Assembly: GCA_030847615.1 (NCBI GenBank)
Contig: JAUMIR010000003.1
Location: forward strand, 289,472,265-289,536,264
Direction: 5' to 3'
DNA length: 64,000 nucleotides
Source of the DNA: Gambelia wislizenii
Lineage: Eukaryota; Chordata; Lepidosauria; Squamata; Crotaphytidae
Shown here: positions 11,226-23,261 of the stretch, one piece after another
How positions within the stretch are numbered: position 1 is the stretch's first letter
Layout: each line of letters opens with the position of its first letter
Position numbers and translations under genes: made by a program
Notes under the pieces: model-generated
Told to the model about the DNA's origin: nothing
The model's input: only the letters and a program-made list of their open reading frames with translations
Databases searched by the model: none

Positions 11226-11445
11226 CAATTGAACTTAGAAGGAACTTCTTGACAGTAAGAGTGGTTTGGCAATGGAACTAATTGTTTAGAGAGGTGGTGG
11301 GATCTTCTTCTCTGGATGTCTTCAAGAAGTCTGGTCAGCTACTTGCTGGGAATGATTTAGCTGGAGATCCTGCATTGATCAGGGGGTTGGACTTGGATGC
11401 CCATGAGGCCCCTTCCAACTCTATGATTCTATGATTCCATGATTT
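11226..11445 (+). mobile_element. CR1 LINE 3' end, plus strand
   Basis: Short 3' fragment: 'ggaacttcttgacagtaaga' matches the end of CR1 ORF2, then the 3' UTR 'gccccttccaactctatgat' and three ATTCTATG-type octamers ending near 11443. Confidence 0.8.
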
Positions 11446-12948
11446 ATTGGGACATAATTTTTCAATACATTGCTCTTTATCTTCACATTTATGATAATAC
11501 AAACACTTGCGTGCACCACCCCCTTTTACATGAGAGAGAATTGGCTTTGTGCATGGCTCATGGAAATCAATGGGAATCATATGCGGTTCTTAGTGCTTAA
11601 TTTTCCAAAAGATTTCAATGGGGTTTTGTTGTTGTTGTTTGTATCAATGGCCTATATACAACACAATGCACATGGTAGTATCAGGTTTTTCATTCTCTTC
11701 CCCCTGCACCCCCCCCCCAATCCTGAAACCCTATCTGCGAGAGTTGCCAGCTCTCTAGAGCAGGTTTGCAGGGTTGATGGACCTCAGGATGAAATCCTCC
11801 TGCTGTTGCAGTCATAGAACCTAGTATTTTCAAAAGTCCAATGACAATGTTGGATATTGGTTAATGCTTATCCTTGTTAGAGAAAAAAAATGTGTTTGTA
11901 TGTCTCTCTCTCTGCCTCTTGTTTTAAAATTCTTGTTAACTGTAATTTTTATAACTATGAGGAAAACACATACACACACAAACAGACATGCACACTATAA
12001 ATGCCTACTTTTAGCAAAAATTTAAGCTAAAATTACAGTCAGTGGGAAAAGTTTACATGAGTAAGATAAATTGCTGTCATCCAAGAAAACATAGTGAATA
12101 AAATAAAGCATGGTTATTCTGTGGCTTGATTGCAAATGCTTCTATAATATTTACTTAAAAAAAACCCACTGGCAATCAAAAAGATTTTATTGTACACATA
12201 AGAAATCTACATTACCAAAATTAATTTCTCATACAGTTCAAGTAACGTTGTTGGTGCTGTTGTAGGACAAAATCCATTAGTGCTGATGTAGTCTTTAAAA
12301 TAAAGCAAGAAAGCTTTCATAAAGTAAGACATTGGAAATAGGAAAGTATTGTTAAGACCTCAATATGAATTCTAAGGAGTAAGCTTAAAGAAAGAAAGAA
12401 AAACCTTTCTTGATAAAAATCAATATCTGTTTTTCAAAATCTCTCAACCACATATCCTCCTGCCACTCAACAAAGTAACTCTTCAGAGAGTATATTATAG
12501 AGATAATGGAACCATTCACAGAAGACTTCATTCCATACTAGGGACATACACAAAACAATTCTGTGCAGATCTGATCTAAAGTCCCACTGACTTCAAGGAG
12601 ATCATGTGAATGTACATAGGATTGTTCCACAAGTATGCAGATTTGCAAAGGACTCATAGCTGTCTACTTAGTAGTAAGAACCATTAAATTTAATGAAGCT
12701 CAGTTGCAAGGAAGAAGGTACCTTTTTACATGAATGCTGCTCAGAACTATGAACACAAAACTGCTGTACATAATATATAATTCGACTTGTTCATTGCATT
12801 TAGCACCTAGAGTTGCAGACATGTAGGATTTTGTCATCTTCTGACACCTCCTATTACCTGTCTGAAGGGAGGGACTGGTTCTCAAGTTCTAAATCATGGA
12901 ATATTTTTAGACAGTATCTGTAAGAATCTGTAGTGTCACTAAGGGTCA
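11446..12948. other. No gene recognised
   Basis: A GTT run at 11626-11640 and a C run at 11710 are the only simple features. No family was assigned. Confidence 0.4.
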
Positions 12949-13437
12949 CTAAGGACTATATCTGGTCACCCCCTAAAGACGTTCTTTTGCCAGCATAAAA
13001 AAATCTATTCTTATGAGGCACTTCCTCCTTTGAAATCCCGCACAATTTCATTGTGCAGGAAATTCAAAAGTAAAACAAACAATAAACATAAAAAAGTTAC
13101 AACACGCACCTAAACACACTTAATACTTACAAGTAAACCAGGAAAAGTTTTACAAAGTTTGTCACCTACTTGGATGTCACAATCTCACTTGGAAGTGTTC
13201 TGGCTGGTCCGGCCATTGTCGGGGTAAGCACGAGAAAAAAACGTGATGGTACATATGCCAGCAATGTCGGCACAAAAGCTCCACGGGGGGGGGGGTCTAT
13301 TGATGGCTTAAGCTGTCAATAAAACAGTACAGCTTTTGGGCAGAATATAACCACGAAAGGGCAATGTCGTCTGATCTGTGCGCTCATTTGTGGTTATGTG
13401 GCATTGTTATGATGCTGTCATCTAATAAGTCCTAAGA
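12949..13437 (+). mobile_element. TATCAGAC-end MITE family, copy 3 (shortened)
   Basis: The left end CTAAGGACTATATCTGGTCA and right end 'tcatctaataagtcctaag' flank the family interior ('gttcttttgccagcat', 'tacttggatgtcacaatctc', 'gatggcttaagctgtcaata'). It lacks about 100 bp of the left half found in copies 1 and 4. Confidence 0.7.
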
Positions 13438-14279
13438 CTGGTGTCACCCCTCCCCTGATATGTCCCCTGGTGTGATTTGGCCTGTCCACACACTCTAGGG
13501 CCATCACTGCCAAGAATTCCTCCACTCAAGCATGACCAGTTTATTTTTTTTAACAGATAAATATTTTCCAAGCTTTCTTCTAAAATTCTTCCTCTTCCCA
13601 TAGGTATTTGGTACATGAACATGAAATACAGTGTGGGGTGATCAAATATAGGGGTAGGTAGCCCCTGAAGGGTCTGGGGACTGTGCCTATGCCAATTTCA
13701 CACATACTGAGACCTAGAGATTGGAACCAGGGTGTTGATATTAATTACGTTAAATCACAAGTCTGTTGGTTTATTTTAAAAATTATCCTAGAACATGAAG
13801 TATTCTTTTCCCCAGTGAAATTTAAGGTAACATAACTCCATGACTTTTTCTCTGAGTAGGACTTAAATTTGTCCTAACATAGATCTCAGATACAAACTGC
13901 TGAATTAAATTGTGCGCCTTTTTAGAAATTGGTCTTCTAGCTTTTGGAGGATCCTTGTTGATTTATCATACAGCCATTATTACTGCCCCATATAATAAGA
14001 ACTTCTAGGATTATATGTGATACATATAAATAATTGGAAATAAATAAAAAGCCTCCATTGCCACCAGTGAAGTGTGTGTGTGTGTGTGTGTGTGTGTGTT
14101 TAAAAACACAATGCATCAGGGAAGGAAGAGGAAATACAATAAGTACCCTTTCCTCTGTCCCACCACCCTCACACATCCATCTGGTAAGAATATAGGAAAT
14201 GACCTACACTGTCACTGTTCCCTGGCTCTGGAATTGCCTTCTAGAAACTAGAAACTCCTTGTTAGTCCTCTGTAGGTAG
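13438..14279. other. Gene-free stretch with (GT)n
   Basis: (GT)n at 14072-14099; otherwise nothing assigned. Confidence 0.45.
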
Positions 14280-14530
14280 TCAAACACTTTTTTGTTGTTG
14301 TTTCAACAGCCTTTGATGTTATGGTGAAAGGCCTTTCATAATGTGCTCCATTGTCTATTTTTGTTGTCTTTCTTTTTAATGGATATGTTTTTACATTTTT
14401 TAAATGTTATTGATAGTTTAACTACATTTTAACTTTCATATGATGTGTACTTTCAGCTGTATCTGTTTTACTTCTCTAAGCCATCTCAAGTCCCAAGGCT
14501 GAGGAAAAGCTAGAATAAAAGTAAATAAAA
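14280..14530 (+). repeat. L2-type LINE 3' tail
   Basis: The tail 'taagccatctcaagtcccaa' followed by 'aataaaagtaaataaaatt' has the form of L2 3' ends (compare 5840 and 44940). An (AAG)n run follows at 14543-14558. No coding sequence is left. Confidence 0.45.
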
Positions 14531-15881
14531 TTAGCAGCAGCAAGAAGAAGAAGAAGAAGCTGCCTACCCCCCATCCCACCAATCCAAGCAAGAACTGCTG
14601 TTTTAGCACAGCTCAACAACAGTGTTCTCTTAGCAGTCCTTCTGATAGGACTGTGGGGGATTGTGGGTGGAAATAGAAGGAGATCACCCAGCTTTCTGTT
14701 AGTTACAGTGTGATCCATGGGCTGTGGATTTCCCACCACTACTATATGCACTTACCAGAGAGTAAGCTTCATTGAACTCAATGGGACTTATGTCAGAATA
14801 GATTGCACTCTAGTATTGGGGGGGGGGTGTTTTTCCCATTTGCCCCTTGTGCCAATAATATTTATTCTGAAACATTTTACAGTTCCTCTTTTCAAAAACT
14901 GTCAATGACGTTGTGTACTGAAGGACACATACAATTTGTACATATTTAAAAATGTTTATTTTTGTTCCACCTGCTATTCTGGATAATTCCTGTACTTGGA
15001 GAGACTTCAACACAAAGTAGTAAGGATGTACTTCAACAGTACAACATACTGCAATCTGAAATAGCAGGTGTAGAAAAAAATGGGAATAGGAAATATCAGT
15101 GAGATTAAGAAGACTGTTGGCAGGCAGACCAGATTACGGGTTCAATATTGACTGTGACAGGGTAGAGTCTATCTGCCATAGGCATTTTTGTTTAAAAACT
15201 GACATTCCAGCCAGTTATGAACATGTAGTCTATATTTGGCTCTGCTGCCAGTCTTTATTTCATAAGTGAGGCATTTTCCCAGAAGCTCAATCACCATTTC
15301 AGCAATCTGGAAGGAAGCCCAGGCCAGGTAACGGGCATATGTCAAGATTGCCACTATCAAAGGAATTCTTCAGCTGTGCCATAGTATTCCGTACAGTTCA
15401 GAATTTTAATTTGTAAATTGGCTGTTCCTCAATATGTAACACATGTTTAGATGTTTTCTAGACATAATGTTTCATGCCTTGTTTATTTTACTTGAAATGA
15501 ACACAGTTCTTTCTGCTTAGTCTGAATGCTGTTGCTACGTGAATCTTAACCAACTCTTGACAATAGTACCAATGAATTAGAAGACTATGTGTTGAGAGAT
15601 GTGCAAAGAGATGTAGACTGAAGAGAAAGGACCTTTGACTCTCAAGATGTTCTGGATGTTAACTCCCAGAAATCCCAACCACCATGGCCAGTGGGATGTT
15701 AGGGTTGCAGTTCAAAACATCTGGAGGGTCAAAATTCCCCCATCCCTAATGAACTCCTGACTGTTATCCTCTACCTATTTCTGATTTTGCAGATGCTTAT
15801 ATGCCACAGAAATTTTGATATAAGTAGTCCTGGTAAATGCTGTGTATACTTCCTAGGATGGGATAGTATAGAGGGTAAGTA
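14531..15881. other. Gene-free stretch with one MITE
   Basis: 15640-15745 is a small palindromic hAT-like MITE ('aagatgttctggatgttaac' facing 'gttcaaaacatctgg'). The rest is unassigned. Confidence 0.4.
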
Positions 15882-16116
15882 GTTGTTGTGTGCCTTCAAG
15901 TTGTTTCCAATTTATGGTGACCCTTAAGGCAAACCTATCAGGGGTTTTTCTTGGCAAGATTTGTTCAGAGGGAGTTTCCCTTTACCTTCCTCTGAGGCTG
16001 AGAGAGTACGATTTGCCCAGTCACCCAATGGATTTCCATGATTGAGTGGGGATTCGAACTCTGGCCTCCAGAGTTGTAGTCCAATGCTCAAACCACTACA
16101 CTACGCTGGCTCTCAG
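15882..16116 (-). mobile_element. tRNA-headed SINE with BovB-like tail (Sauria-SINE type)
   Basis: Read on the minus strand: a tRNA-like head 'agccagcgtagtgtagtggt' with A-box and B-box-like words, a middle containing 'ctctctcagcctcagaggaa', and a 3' part resembling the BovB end ('accataaattggaaacaact'). Low-coordinate end at 'gtagttgttgtgtgccttca'. Full length and diverged. Such SINEs are characteristic of squamates and depend on a BovB-type LINE, a relic of which is present at 52.1 kb. Confidence 0.75.
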
Positions 16117-16649
16117 ATGATAAGTAGATGTACCCCAAATATTCTGAAGGAGGAATTTAATAGGGAAGAATAGTGGAGGGCAACAGATAGGGACATCAGT
16201 AGATTGTATGAATCCTTGAGGAGTATGGAATTCTGGTATGAAGCTATCCTGCTTTGTACTTCTTAGACTAATGTAAATTGGAACTTAGTTATCCCCTGGC
16301 TTTTATACTTCCTGAATGTTCTGGTGCAATTCACACCTCAAAAGAGGTATAAAGATGAACTTATAAATAAGTACTTTGAGGAGAAAGTATATTTAAATAC
16401 TTATACTGTTTAAACACAGATTGTCTAACTTTAAAAATGGACTAGTGACTAATGTGGAACTAGGATGGAATACATTTATGTATGCACATGTGCAACTGTG
16501 AAATGGATCAGAACTTGACAGATTCATCCAAACTAAGTAAAATAGCAGAATTGTCATGGAAATATCATCTGAAATTATTGCAGTGCCATTCCTGCATGGC
16601 ACAAGGCACTCTGGGGGAAGAGCTGCTATTACTGACCTTCAACGGATAG
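16117..16649. other. No gene recognised
   Basis: Sequence between the SINE and the Ngaro copy; nothing assigned. Confidence 0.4.
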
Positions 16650-17449
16650 AGACCCGAAGTAAATTCATCAGGCATAGTTGTTCCTGGGTGTCAGTGGCAA
16701 GAGATGGAGTCCAGGGATATTTGAAGTCCTCCCACCCTCCTTTACTCCCTCTTTATGATTCTGACCTTCAACAGAGCAGCACAATCAATGGAGCAGTGCA
16801 GGGGGACCGGACGTGAGTGGCCAGCTTTGCTTTGTTTGCTCCGTGGTGGTGGTGGTGCTGGATCAGCCTGCAGGCAGTGGGTTTCATTGTTCCTGCTTCT
16901 TGATCTAGATGGTTGTCTGAGTAGTGGAACTTGGGTTGGGGTGCTTGGGAGGTGAATGGGGGTGTGGCTTTCCACAGGGTATTTTTTTTTCTTCCATGTG
17001 GGTGTGCAGGGAGGCCTTTGGAAGGAAACTGGGGGCAGTTTGGCTGGTCAAAGATGGACCATTGGGCTGGCCTGACCAATATTAGGGCTGACCAATATTT
17101 AGGTATCCCCTGCAGGTCTCTGCAGGCCCTGTGGGGCCTGATCTTTCTGGTGTCAGACCCTGGAGGCTTGCTGTGAGTTTTTAAGGCTCTGTTCTGCCCA
17201 CTTGGTTCTTAGTTTAACCCCATAGGCTCTGTAGGCTGAGTTAGGCCTATTGGCCTCTTTTAGGCCCTTTATTAACCAAGTTGGCCTATGGTAAGATCTG
17301 GTATGGTTGGCCACAGGAAAGCTTGTGGTGGGATGATCTGTCAGGCCCTGGTAGGTCCAGTTGGGCTTTATATGCCTGTTTGCTGCTGGAAATCGCTTGG
17401 TTGAGTGGTTTGAGTATTTGACTTGTAGTTAGTCCAGTTTTGAAAGAAT

Positions 17450-18850
17450 GGCTTCCAGAAAGCATAAGGTAAGGGGCCCAGCTAAGTGACAGCTGGCTAA
17501 GTGGCCACCTTCTGAGTTGTCTGCTTCATCAGATGAGGAAGAGGAGGGGTGGTTTTCCTTGTTTTTTTTCTGGGCTGTTAGGCCGTATTCTGGAATAGTT
17601 TCTTTCTGACATTTCACCTGCATCTGTGGCTGGCATCCTCACAGCCTGGAAAATAACCAAGGAAAATCTATGGATGCCGGCCATGAAAGCCTTTGACTTC
17701 ACATTGAACGTCTCTATGGAGGGGTGGTTTTTTGACATTCAAGGTAGTTGGGAGGTTTTAGAGCAGGCCCGGGTTCCTTCTAGGCAGCCTGTTGTCTCAG
17801 ATAAGGGGGAAGGTAAAGTTGAGGGCAAAGCCAGCATCACTAAATAGATTTTGGCTCATTTAGATGTGTTGGAGAGACAGAGACACAGTGTGGATGGTAT
17901 TTTATTAGGTGATGTGAAGAAAGAAGAGGAGCTTATTACAGGTGAGTTACACACCAGTTATGCTGAGCCATCAGTTACATGCAGTTTGCCATGGGGTGGG
18001 GGGTTGGAGCACTGCAGTAAATCAGGCAGCTGTAGGCAACCCCATGGTTGCCTATACATCACAATTTGATCTTAGGGCAATCCTAACTTTCTCCTTGGCA
18101 CTGTTACCCTCAAGGGGATTGTGCACAGTGGAGGGGGGGGTTTTCAGGGATTTAGGTATGCAGCACCCTGCCAGTAATGATTATAGTTCAGTTCCTTGTG
18201 AAGCTGTTATTTATCAGGAGCAGATGCTTCTTCTGGGGAATCATTTGTCACAAACTACTAGAGATAAAATACTGAGGGTGAATACATGGATGTCTTCTTT
18301 ATCATGAATTGGAGAAAAAGGATAAAGAGGACTTAGATGACAAAGAGAAGGAGAAACTGAATAGGCATAGGGTAGACACGACCTGGAGCAACTAGTTGTT
18401 TTGTTTTTTAAATCTATGCAGGGGTTATTGTCAGGGTGCAGCTATGGAGGGCATTTTTGCTCATCCACTATTGTATTATATAATAATGGATGTTATTTAT
18501 ATGGGTTATATGGATTTTTCAGGTCTAGTCTGGCTACTTTATGACAAGACATCCCATATGAGAGTGGCAATTACCCCACCCTCAGGTGGGCCTAGATGTA
18601 ACCACAGTTGCTGATGAAAATTATGACATCTACCCAACAAGTCAAGGGTGAGAGGTCACACAATTGTCATATTGTCCAAAAGGTGCATGCAGGGGTTAGT
18701 CATAAGCCACAGGTTGCTGTTTGTCAGCAGCACAGGCTGCTATGTTGGGAATTTGGGGTCCAGGGTGCTTGTACATACCAGTGTTGCACATTCTGCCATA
18801 AGTGTTCTGTTTGTGGGGATTTGCATTTCTTTTGGAACTGTCTGAAATGA
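17450..18850 (+). pseudogene. Ngaro copy A Gag relic with zinc knuckle
   Basis: An ATG at 17448-17450 starts MASRKHKVRG, like MAPKKTNRK of copy B and MGPKRTSKQ of copy C, and stops soon after. At the far end (18735-18848) is a Cys/His-rich segment: CWEFGVQGACTYQCC, then HKCSVCGDLHFFWNC. This matches the C-x4-N-x-G-x-C...H-x-C-x2-C pattern of copy B Gag (35990-36090). It would be the nucleic-acid-binding end of Gag. In between, stops and a Penelope-like insertion break the frame. Confidence 0.6.
17568..17725 (-). mobile_element. Penelope-like terminal fragment inserted in Gag relic
   Basis: Shares 'catctgtggctggcatc' and the flanking 'tgacatttcac' with the element at 63770-63900, and holds a decayed hammerhead-like hairpin on the minus strand (17611-17643). 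It interrupts the 'gaggaagaggaggggtggtt' sequence of the host copy, which is partly repeated after it at 17720 ('ggaggggtggttttt'), consistent with a target duplication of about 14 bp. Confidence 0.5.
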
Positions 18851-19039
18851 AAAATTTCAGGAGGGCATAGGGATCAGCAGTCAGGTAAGCAGGGAACAGG
18901 GGGTGCCCCTCCAATAGGGTTCAGCCCTATTAAATTGGATTGGTTGGAAGTTATTTTGCAGCTTTACCTTACCAATTTGCAACCCATTATCTAAAGGAAG
19001 AGTTTAGGAAAGGCTTTAAGATTCCATTTCAAGAAGTCT

Positions 19040-20165
19040 GGCACCCTTTCTGATCTAATAATTTACATTTTGTAATTGGATTAGAATGTTTTGTTTGAGA
19101 CAAGGTCTGTAAGGAAGTGTTGGGAGGGTTGTAGGTGCCTTCATATCTCTTTCTGTACCCAATTTGACTTCTGGGGATCATGCTCAAAAAGGCACCTACA
19201 GGGTCATTCATCATTTGTCTTATCAAGTGGTAAAGGGGAATCTGTGAATGATGCAATTCATGAGGAACTCTGTACTGTACATTATACATCTTTTGATGCA
19301 GCAATTTGGGGGAGGTGCTCAGGGATGGGATTGGGGATGAATTGGTGAAATGTAACACTAAGCCTTTTGCCTGTTCATCCTAGGGACTTGAGTTACTAGG
19401 CTTTTCTTTTGATGCCCTTTTTTACATGGATCAGGCCCTTCTTATGGACTGTTTGGTGTCATGTGCCATGTTCCAAAAGTTAGTGCTTTTCTTGAATGGT
19501 TATGCTTATGCTTAGTTCAGACAAAGAAGTATTATTCATTATGTAGATGATTGTTTTTATTTATAGGGCAGCCGTGAACAGGATAGTGTGCTGTTTCGAT
19601 GAGGAAATCTTGCTCCTTGACATCAGAATTGGGTGTACACCTAGCCCATGAGAAGATGGAGGGCCTAATCAATATTTAGTTTTTCTAGGTATTGAGACTG
19701 AGGTATGAGTTTAGGGTCCAGGATGCTTGAGGGTCCAGGATGCTTGAAGGTATCTTCAGATGCAGCTGATTTCATTGGCTTTGGGGTGTATTTTTGTGGA
19801 CATTGGTGTGTCCAGGTACCCAGGACTGAGGAATCGGCCAAAGGTTTGTTATCAAATTTAATGTTCCTGAATTTTTTTCCTGTTTGTGGTGGCTTTCAGG
19901 ATTTGGCCAAGATGTTGGCTAACTCCTTGGTCTATTTCTGGTGTGATAACATGGCAATGGTGCATTTCCTCGTCCCTGTGAGTCATGCATTTGGTCAGGG
20001 CTTTTACCCTGCAGTATCTTTTTTACAATGTAATTTTTATGGTGGTCCATGTGGCTGGAAAATGTGCTTGCCGATGCTATTTCCCACCAACAGATAGAGT
20101 GATTCAGACAAATGACACCAGATGCAGATGCCAGATCCAATGCCAGCAGACCTGTAGGGGCTTGG
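19040..20165 (+). pseudogene. Ngaro copy A RT and RNase H relic
   Basis: Pieces align in order with copies B and D: VNDAIHEELCTVHYTSFDAA (19240-19300), an LLGFSFDALFYMDQALLM-like piece (19385-19450), the RT active-site motif HYVDD (about 19548), then RNase H pieces SDAADFIGFGVYF (19760-19800) and VYFWCDNMAMVHFL (19930-19975). Several frameshifts and stops separate them. It once encoded the reverse transcriptase that copies the element's RNA, fused to RNase H. No function can remain. Confidence 0.7.
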
Positions 20166-20610
20166 AGGGGTGAGGATGTCAGAGCAATCAGTCCCTCTTT
20201 AACTCCTAGTACCAGGAAAAATTATAAGAAGTCTGGTTTTGTGATTGAACAGTTTAGGGGAAGGGCTTCAGGTTCTTTGGCCTACCCCTGTTTCCCACAT
20301 TTAACAGTTGTGTGTATACTTTGGGGTTAAGGGCTTAGTTTCATTCTGGGTATGTTGTCAGGACTGACCTTCACTTCTAGGGTTTGAGGTACCAGGGTAA
20401 TACAGGCAACTTCAGAATTTACAAGGCACTGGAGGGATAGTCTCAGGAATGTGGCATGGTGTCTGACAAGCACAAACTATTATCGCCTGATGTCCTTAAG
20501 GGCTTTGGGTGCACTTGGTCAGCCATTTGCTCTTTTGATCACAAAGCTATTTTGTTTCATGCAGTATCTCTGACTGCCTTTTCTGTTGCCTTGCAGGTTA
20601 GTGAGCTGGT

Positions 20611-20874
20611 GGCGCAGTGGTTAAATGCCAGTACTGCAAGTCACTATGTTGTATGTTTGATTCCAGAAGGCTCCAAAGTTCACACAACCTTCCATCCTTT
20701 TGTATGTCAGTAAAATGAGTACCTGGCTTGTGGTGGCAAGTAGCTAATACACATTAGAAACTGCTTAATGGAGTGTAGATGTGTAAGTTGCTACTGCTTA
20801 ACAATTTGTAAGCTGCTCTGATAGCCTTTGTGCTGAAGAGCAGGGTATAAATACCTAATTAATTAATTAATTAA
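20611..20874 (+). mobile_element. tRNA-derived SINE inserted in the YR relic
   Basis: Begins 'ggcgcagtggttaaatgcca' with a tRNA-like head, has the body 'ttgtaagctgctctgatagc' near its end and terminates in (ATTA)n at 20857-20874. Compared with copy D, it splits the codons after VSEL(V). A 5'-truncated minus-strand relative sits at 30476-30665. Confidence 0.7.
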
Positions 20875-21029
20875 TGTTATCTAGAAGGGATGCATTGGGT
20901 AGAGCATTGGAGCTAAGGAATCTAACTCTTAATGGGCATCAAATGTATTGCTGATCCATACCTCTAAGATGGATTGGAGGGGATGTAAGCAAAGCTTGCA
21001 CCCTAATTCTAATGCACCCCACTTCTGGA

Positions 21030-21832
21030 ATGTTAGCATTGGCTATAGGCCTCAGAAACTGGCCAGGCTTGGTTCATTATTGTGGCCTTTTACAAGGGAA
21101 AAGACAGGCTGGTCTCAGAAAAGGTCACTTCTGGTTTTTCCCTGGAAAGGAAGGCTTGAGGCTGAGAAGCCAAAAGAAGACACATTCCACATACATGAGA
21201 AGTTAATGGATGGGAGAAACCGTTTTGTACTTGCTGATTGTGAAATTTCCTCTCCTCACTCCCAACCTAAAAGAAGTTGCTCAAAGCTGTTAAAATTCAA
21301 TCATTGGACATTAAGAAACACATTTAGCATCTTCCTCACCTTTTGTCAAGACTAGGAAACTCATTGTGCAATCCATGAAGGCTCATGGAATTCATTGTTT
21401 CAACCCATGAAGCAACCAATCCCCTCAGGTGTATTTGGAGGTATAAAAGACCCTCCAAAGCATGCCTCATTTGCACACAGCCAGTAACAGGGGGACACTC
21501 TGCTGCTCTGTATTAGCCACACCCAGTTTCCTCCATCCACTCTGCCAGATTGACTACAGGACAGGTCTGTATCACCTCAAGATCCTCTTGCTACCCCCTA
21601 TCCAAGTTTTCCTACTGTTTCTATAGCCTTGAGTGAATGCTTCCTCTGGGTGAATGTGTGTGTGTTTGGTGTTATTTTTGAACTCCTTAATAAAAAAACA
21701 ACAACACAATACTTAATTTTAAATGTGTACTAAGTATTCCATCCAGACTAGTACTGGTATAATTGGTTTTCAGATTCCCTTGTTACCCCCTCTTTGCATA
21801 GCTAAGTCGAGTTGCTGCTAATTTCCCCAACA
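21030..21832 (+). mobile_element. LTR-like block (possible solo LTR) inside the YR relic
   Basis: About 800 bp absent from the matching place in copy D. It shows a TATA-like GTATAAAAG (about 21442), a downstream initiator-like region, and AATAAA (21691) followed by A-rich sequence, the layout of a U3-R-U5 terminal repeat. Possible ends are TGTTAG (21031) and CCAACA (21832). I found no target duplication and no internal coding region, so the class (endogenous retrovirus or Gypsy-type) stays open. The 135-residue frame over it is not recognised. Confidence 0.4.
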
Positions 21833-22238
21833 TATTAGAAACTCGATATTTTCTTGGAATTTTCCAAGGAGCATTTTGGGTAACAGGGAGGGGCATAGAT
21901 GATGTTCGATCTTTGTCATGATCTGCCCTTATGCCCAGTTCATATGTTGGAGAGTTACCTTAGGTTTTGGGGGGCTAGGGCAGATCATGCTGTCATTTTG
22001 TCATGCTGATTTTTTTACCTTCACTGAGTACCATTTTTTGACTGCTACTTCCAAGGCTTTACAACATTTGGGTTTTCAGGGTGTTAAATCTGGGGCCCAT
22101 TCATTCCAGATTGGGGCTGCTTCTAAAGCTTTTTCTGTGGGCCTGGATGAATGATCTAATCAGCATATTGGGCACTGTAGATCCTTGACATACAAGAGAT
22201 ATGTCCAGCCTCTTAGGTTTTGGACTCTATTTTGTTGT

Positions 22239-22260
22239 TTACTGATCTTATCTTTTCTAG
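22239..22260 (+). promoter_or_regulatory. Splice-acceptor-like site before the SGNH relic (copy A)
   Basis: A branchpoint-like TTTACTGATC, a pyrimidine-rich run and TTTTCTAG at 22253-22260, at the same place as the acceptor-like site of copy D (60950-60980), between the end of YR and the hydrolase. Confidence 0.4.
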
Positions 22261-22261
22261 A

Positions 22262-22868
22262 TTCTAGTTTTTTTCTGGAGTAGTGGTAGGTCCTCATTTG
22301 CAGCCACAGTATGGTTTACTGTGTGGTGTGCCAGGCCCAGAACTGCCATTTGGGGGCTCAACTGGAGTTGAGTGATCAGTCTATAGTGGAGTGGCTGAGG
22401 AAAAGAGGCCTTCATTGACATGGTTTGTCTCCTGTGCTGTTTAGGGAAAGCAAAGAACCTCCCCACACCTCATGATCTGGTCATTCACCAGGATGAAAAT
22501 GACTTGTGTTTGTCGAAGGGCAAGGGCCTTTTTCTACAAGCTCTGCATGATCTTAGGATTATTCAGACCAAATGGCTGGGTATAACTTTGATGTGGTTCA
22601 CCATTTTGCCTCACCGACATTGGTGGGGTACAGGTAACCCACATTGCATCGGTAGGGTATGCAGTAGGGTTAACAGGGAAATCCGTAATGCTCTAAATGA
22701 GTCCTAAGTGGCCCATTTCTTCCCACATCTCAATATAGTATTTCAGTACCCTAAACTCTATCGAACGGACAACGTGCATTAATCTGAGAAAGGTAGTATG
22801 TTATTCCTGGGGACTTGCAACAAGGGGCAGGGGCCCTTTTGGCCAGCCTGGTGGGGGAAAGGTACTAA
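22262..22868 (+). pseudogene. Ngaro copy A SGNH hydrolase relic
   Basis: Aligns with the hydrolase of copy D: ICSHSMVYCVV (22297-22330) for ICGHSMVYWAA, then HQDENDLCLSKGKGLFLQAL with 'END' at the place of the GGND block, then IQTKWLGITLMWFTILP, and finally a YPKLYRTDNVH-type end (22745-22790), where DNVH replaces DGVH. Frameshifted and with stops. The three SGNH blocks are recognisable, showing that the old copy had the same gene. Confidence 0.65.
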
Positions 22869-23261
22869 ACAAACAATTGTCCTTGTCTGTGGCAGGTAGT
22901 GGGTGGAAAAAATAGCAGGTACAGTGAACACCTTGGCACCCTTTTGGTGAAGAGGATGGCTCTGGAACTTCCTCCTTAAGTACTAAGACCTGGGAGGTAG
23001 GGAAGGAGATTACCCTTGGGGCTGGCCTGGTCGGGGGGGGGGTTCTTCTCTTAAATTTTGTGACTTGAGGTTGAGGATTCTTGGGTCTGTCTTCCAGTAG
23101 ATGGACAGACAGGAAGCAACCTAGTTATTGGGTTGCCATTGGGGTCAGGTGATTTGCCCAAAGAAAGACTAAGGAGGATGTCAAGAAGTGATGCCTACCT
23201 CAGCTGGTCACAGCCTAGGTTGCTCACCCCTTCTTTCTCCTTTACAGATTCTCTCTCTCTC

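Larger units (their letters stand above)
20170..22235 (+). pseudogene. Ngaro copy A tyrosine recombinase relic
   Basis: N-terminal pieces lie at 20200-20330. ILFHAVSLTAFSVALQVSEL (20550-20605) carries the first catalytic region, but its Arg (ALRISEL in copy D) reads Gln here. A SINE follows directly, then LTR-like DNA, and the frame resumes near 21890 with LCPVHMLESYL, then GAHSFQIGAASKAF with the HxxR box changed to HSFQ. GHCRSLTYKRYVQPL holds the final Tyr (about 22200). Both catalytic Arg are altered, so this copy is dead irrespective of its insertions. Confidence 0.7.
16650..23250 (+). mobile_element. Ngaro-type YR retrotransposon, old full-length copy A
   Basis: Gag, RT, RNase H, tyrosine recombinase and SGNH hydrolase remnants follow in the same order as in copies B-D, and the 3' UTR matches copy D up to about 23245 ('cctaggttgctcaccccttc' against 'actaggttgcctccccctgc'). 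Every gene is broken by stops and frameshifts. Three later insertions were seen: a Penelope-like fragment (17568-17725), a SINE (20611-20874) and an LTR-like block (about 21030-21832). The left boundary is uncertain; the 5' UTR could start anywhere between 16.6 and 17.1 kb. Split direct repeats, expected for Ngaro elements, could not be confirmed by eye. Confidence 0.75.

Noticed and set aside
20611..20680. Possible tRNA gene
   Set aside because: tRNA-like head belongs to a SINE; no complete cloverleaf, and it is followed by a SINE body and (ATTA)n tail.
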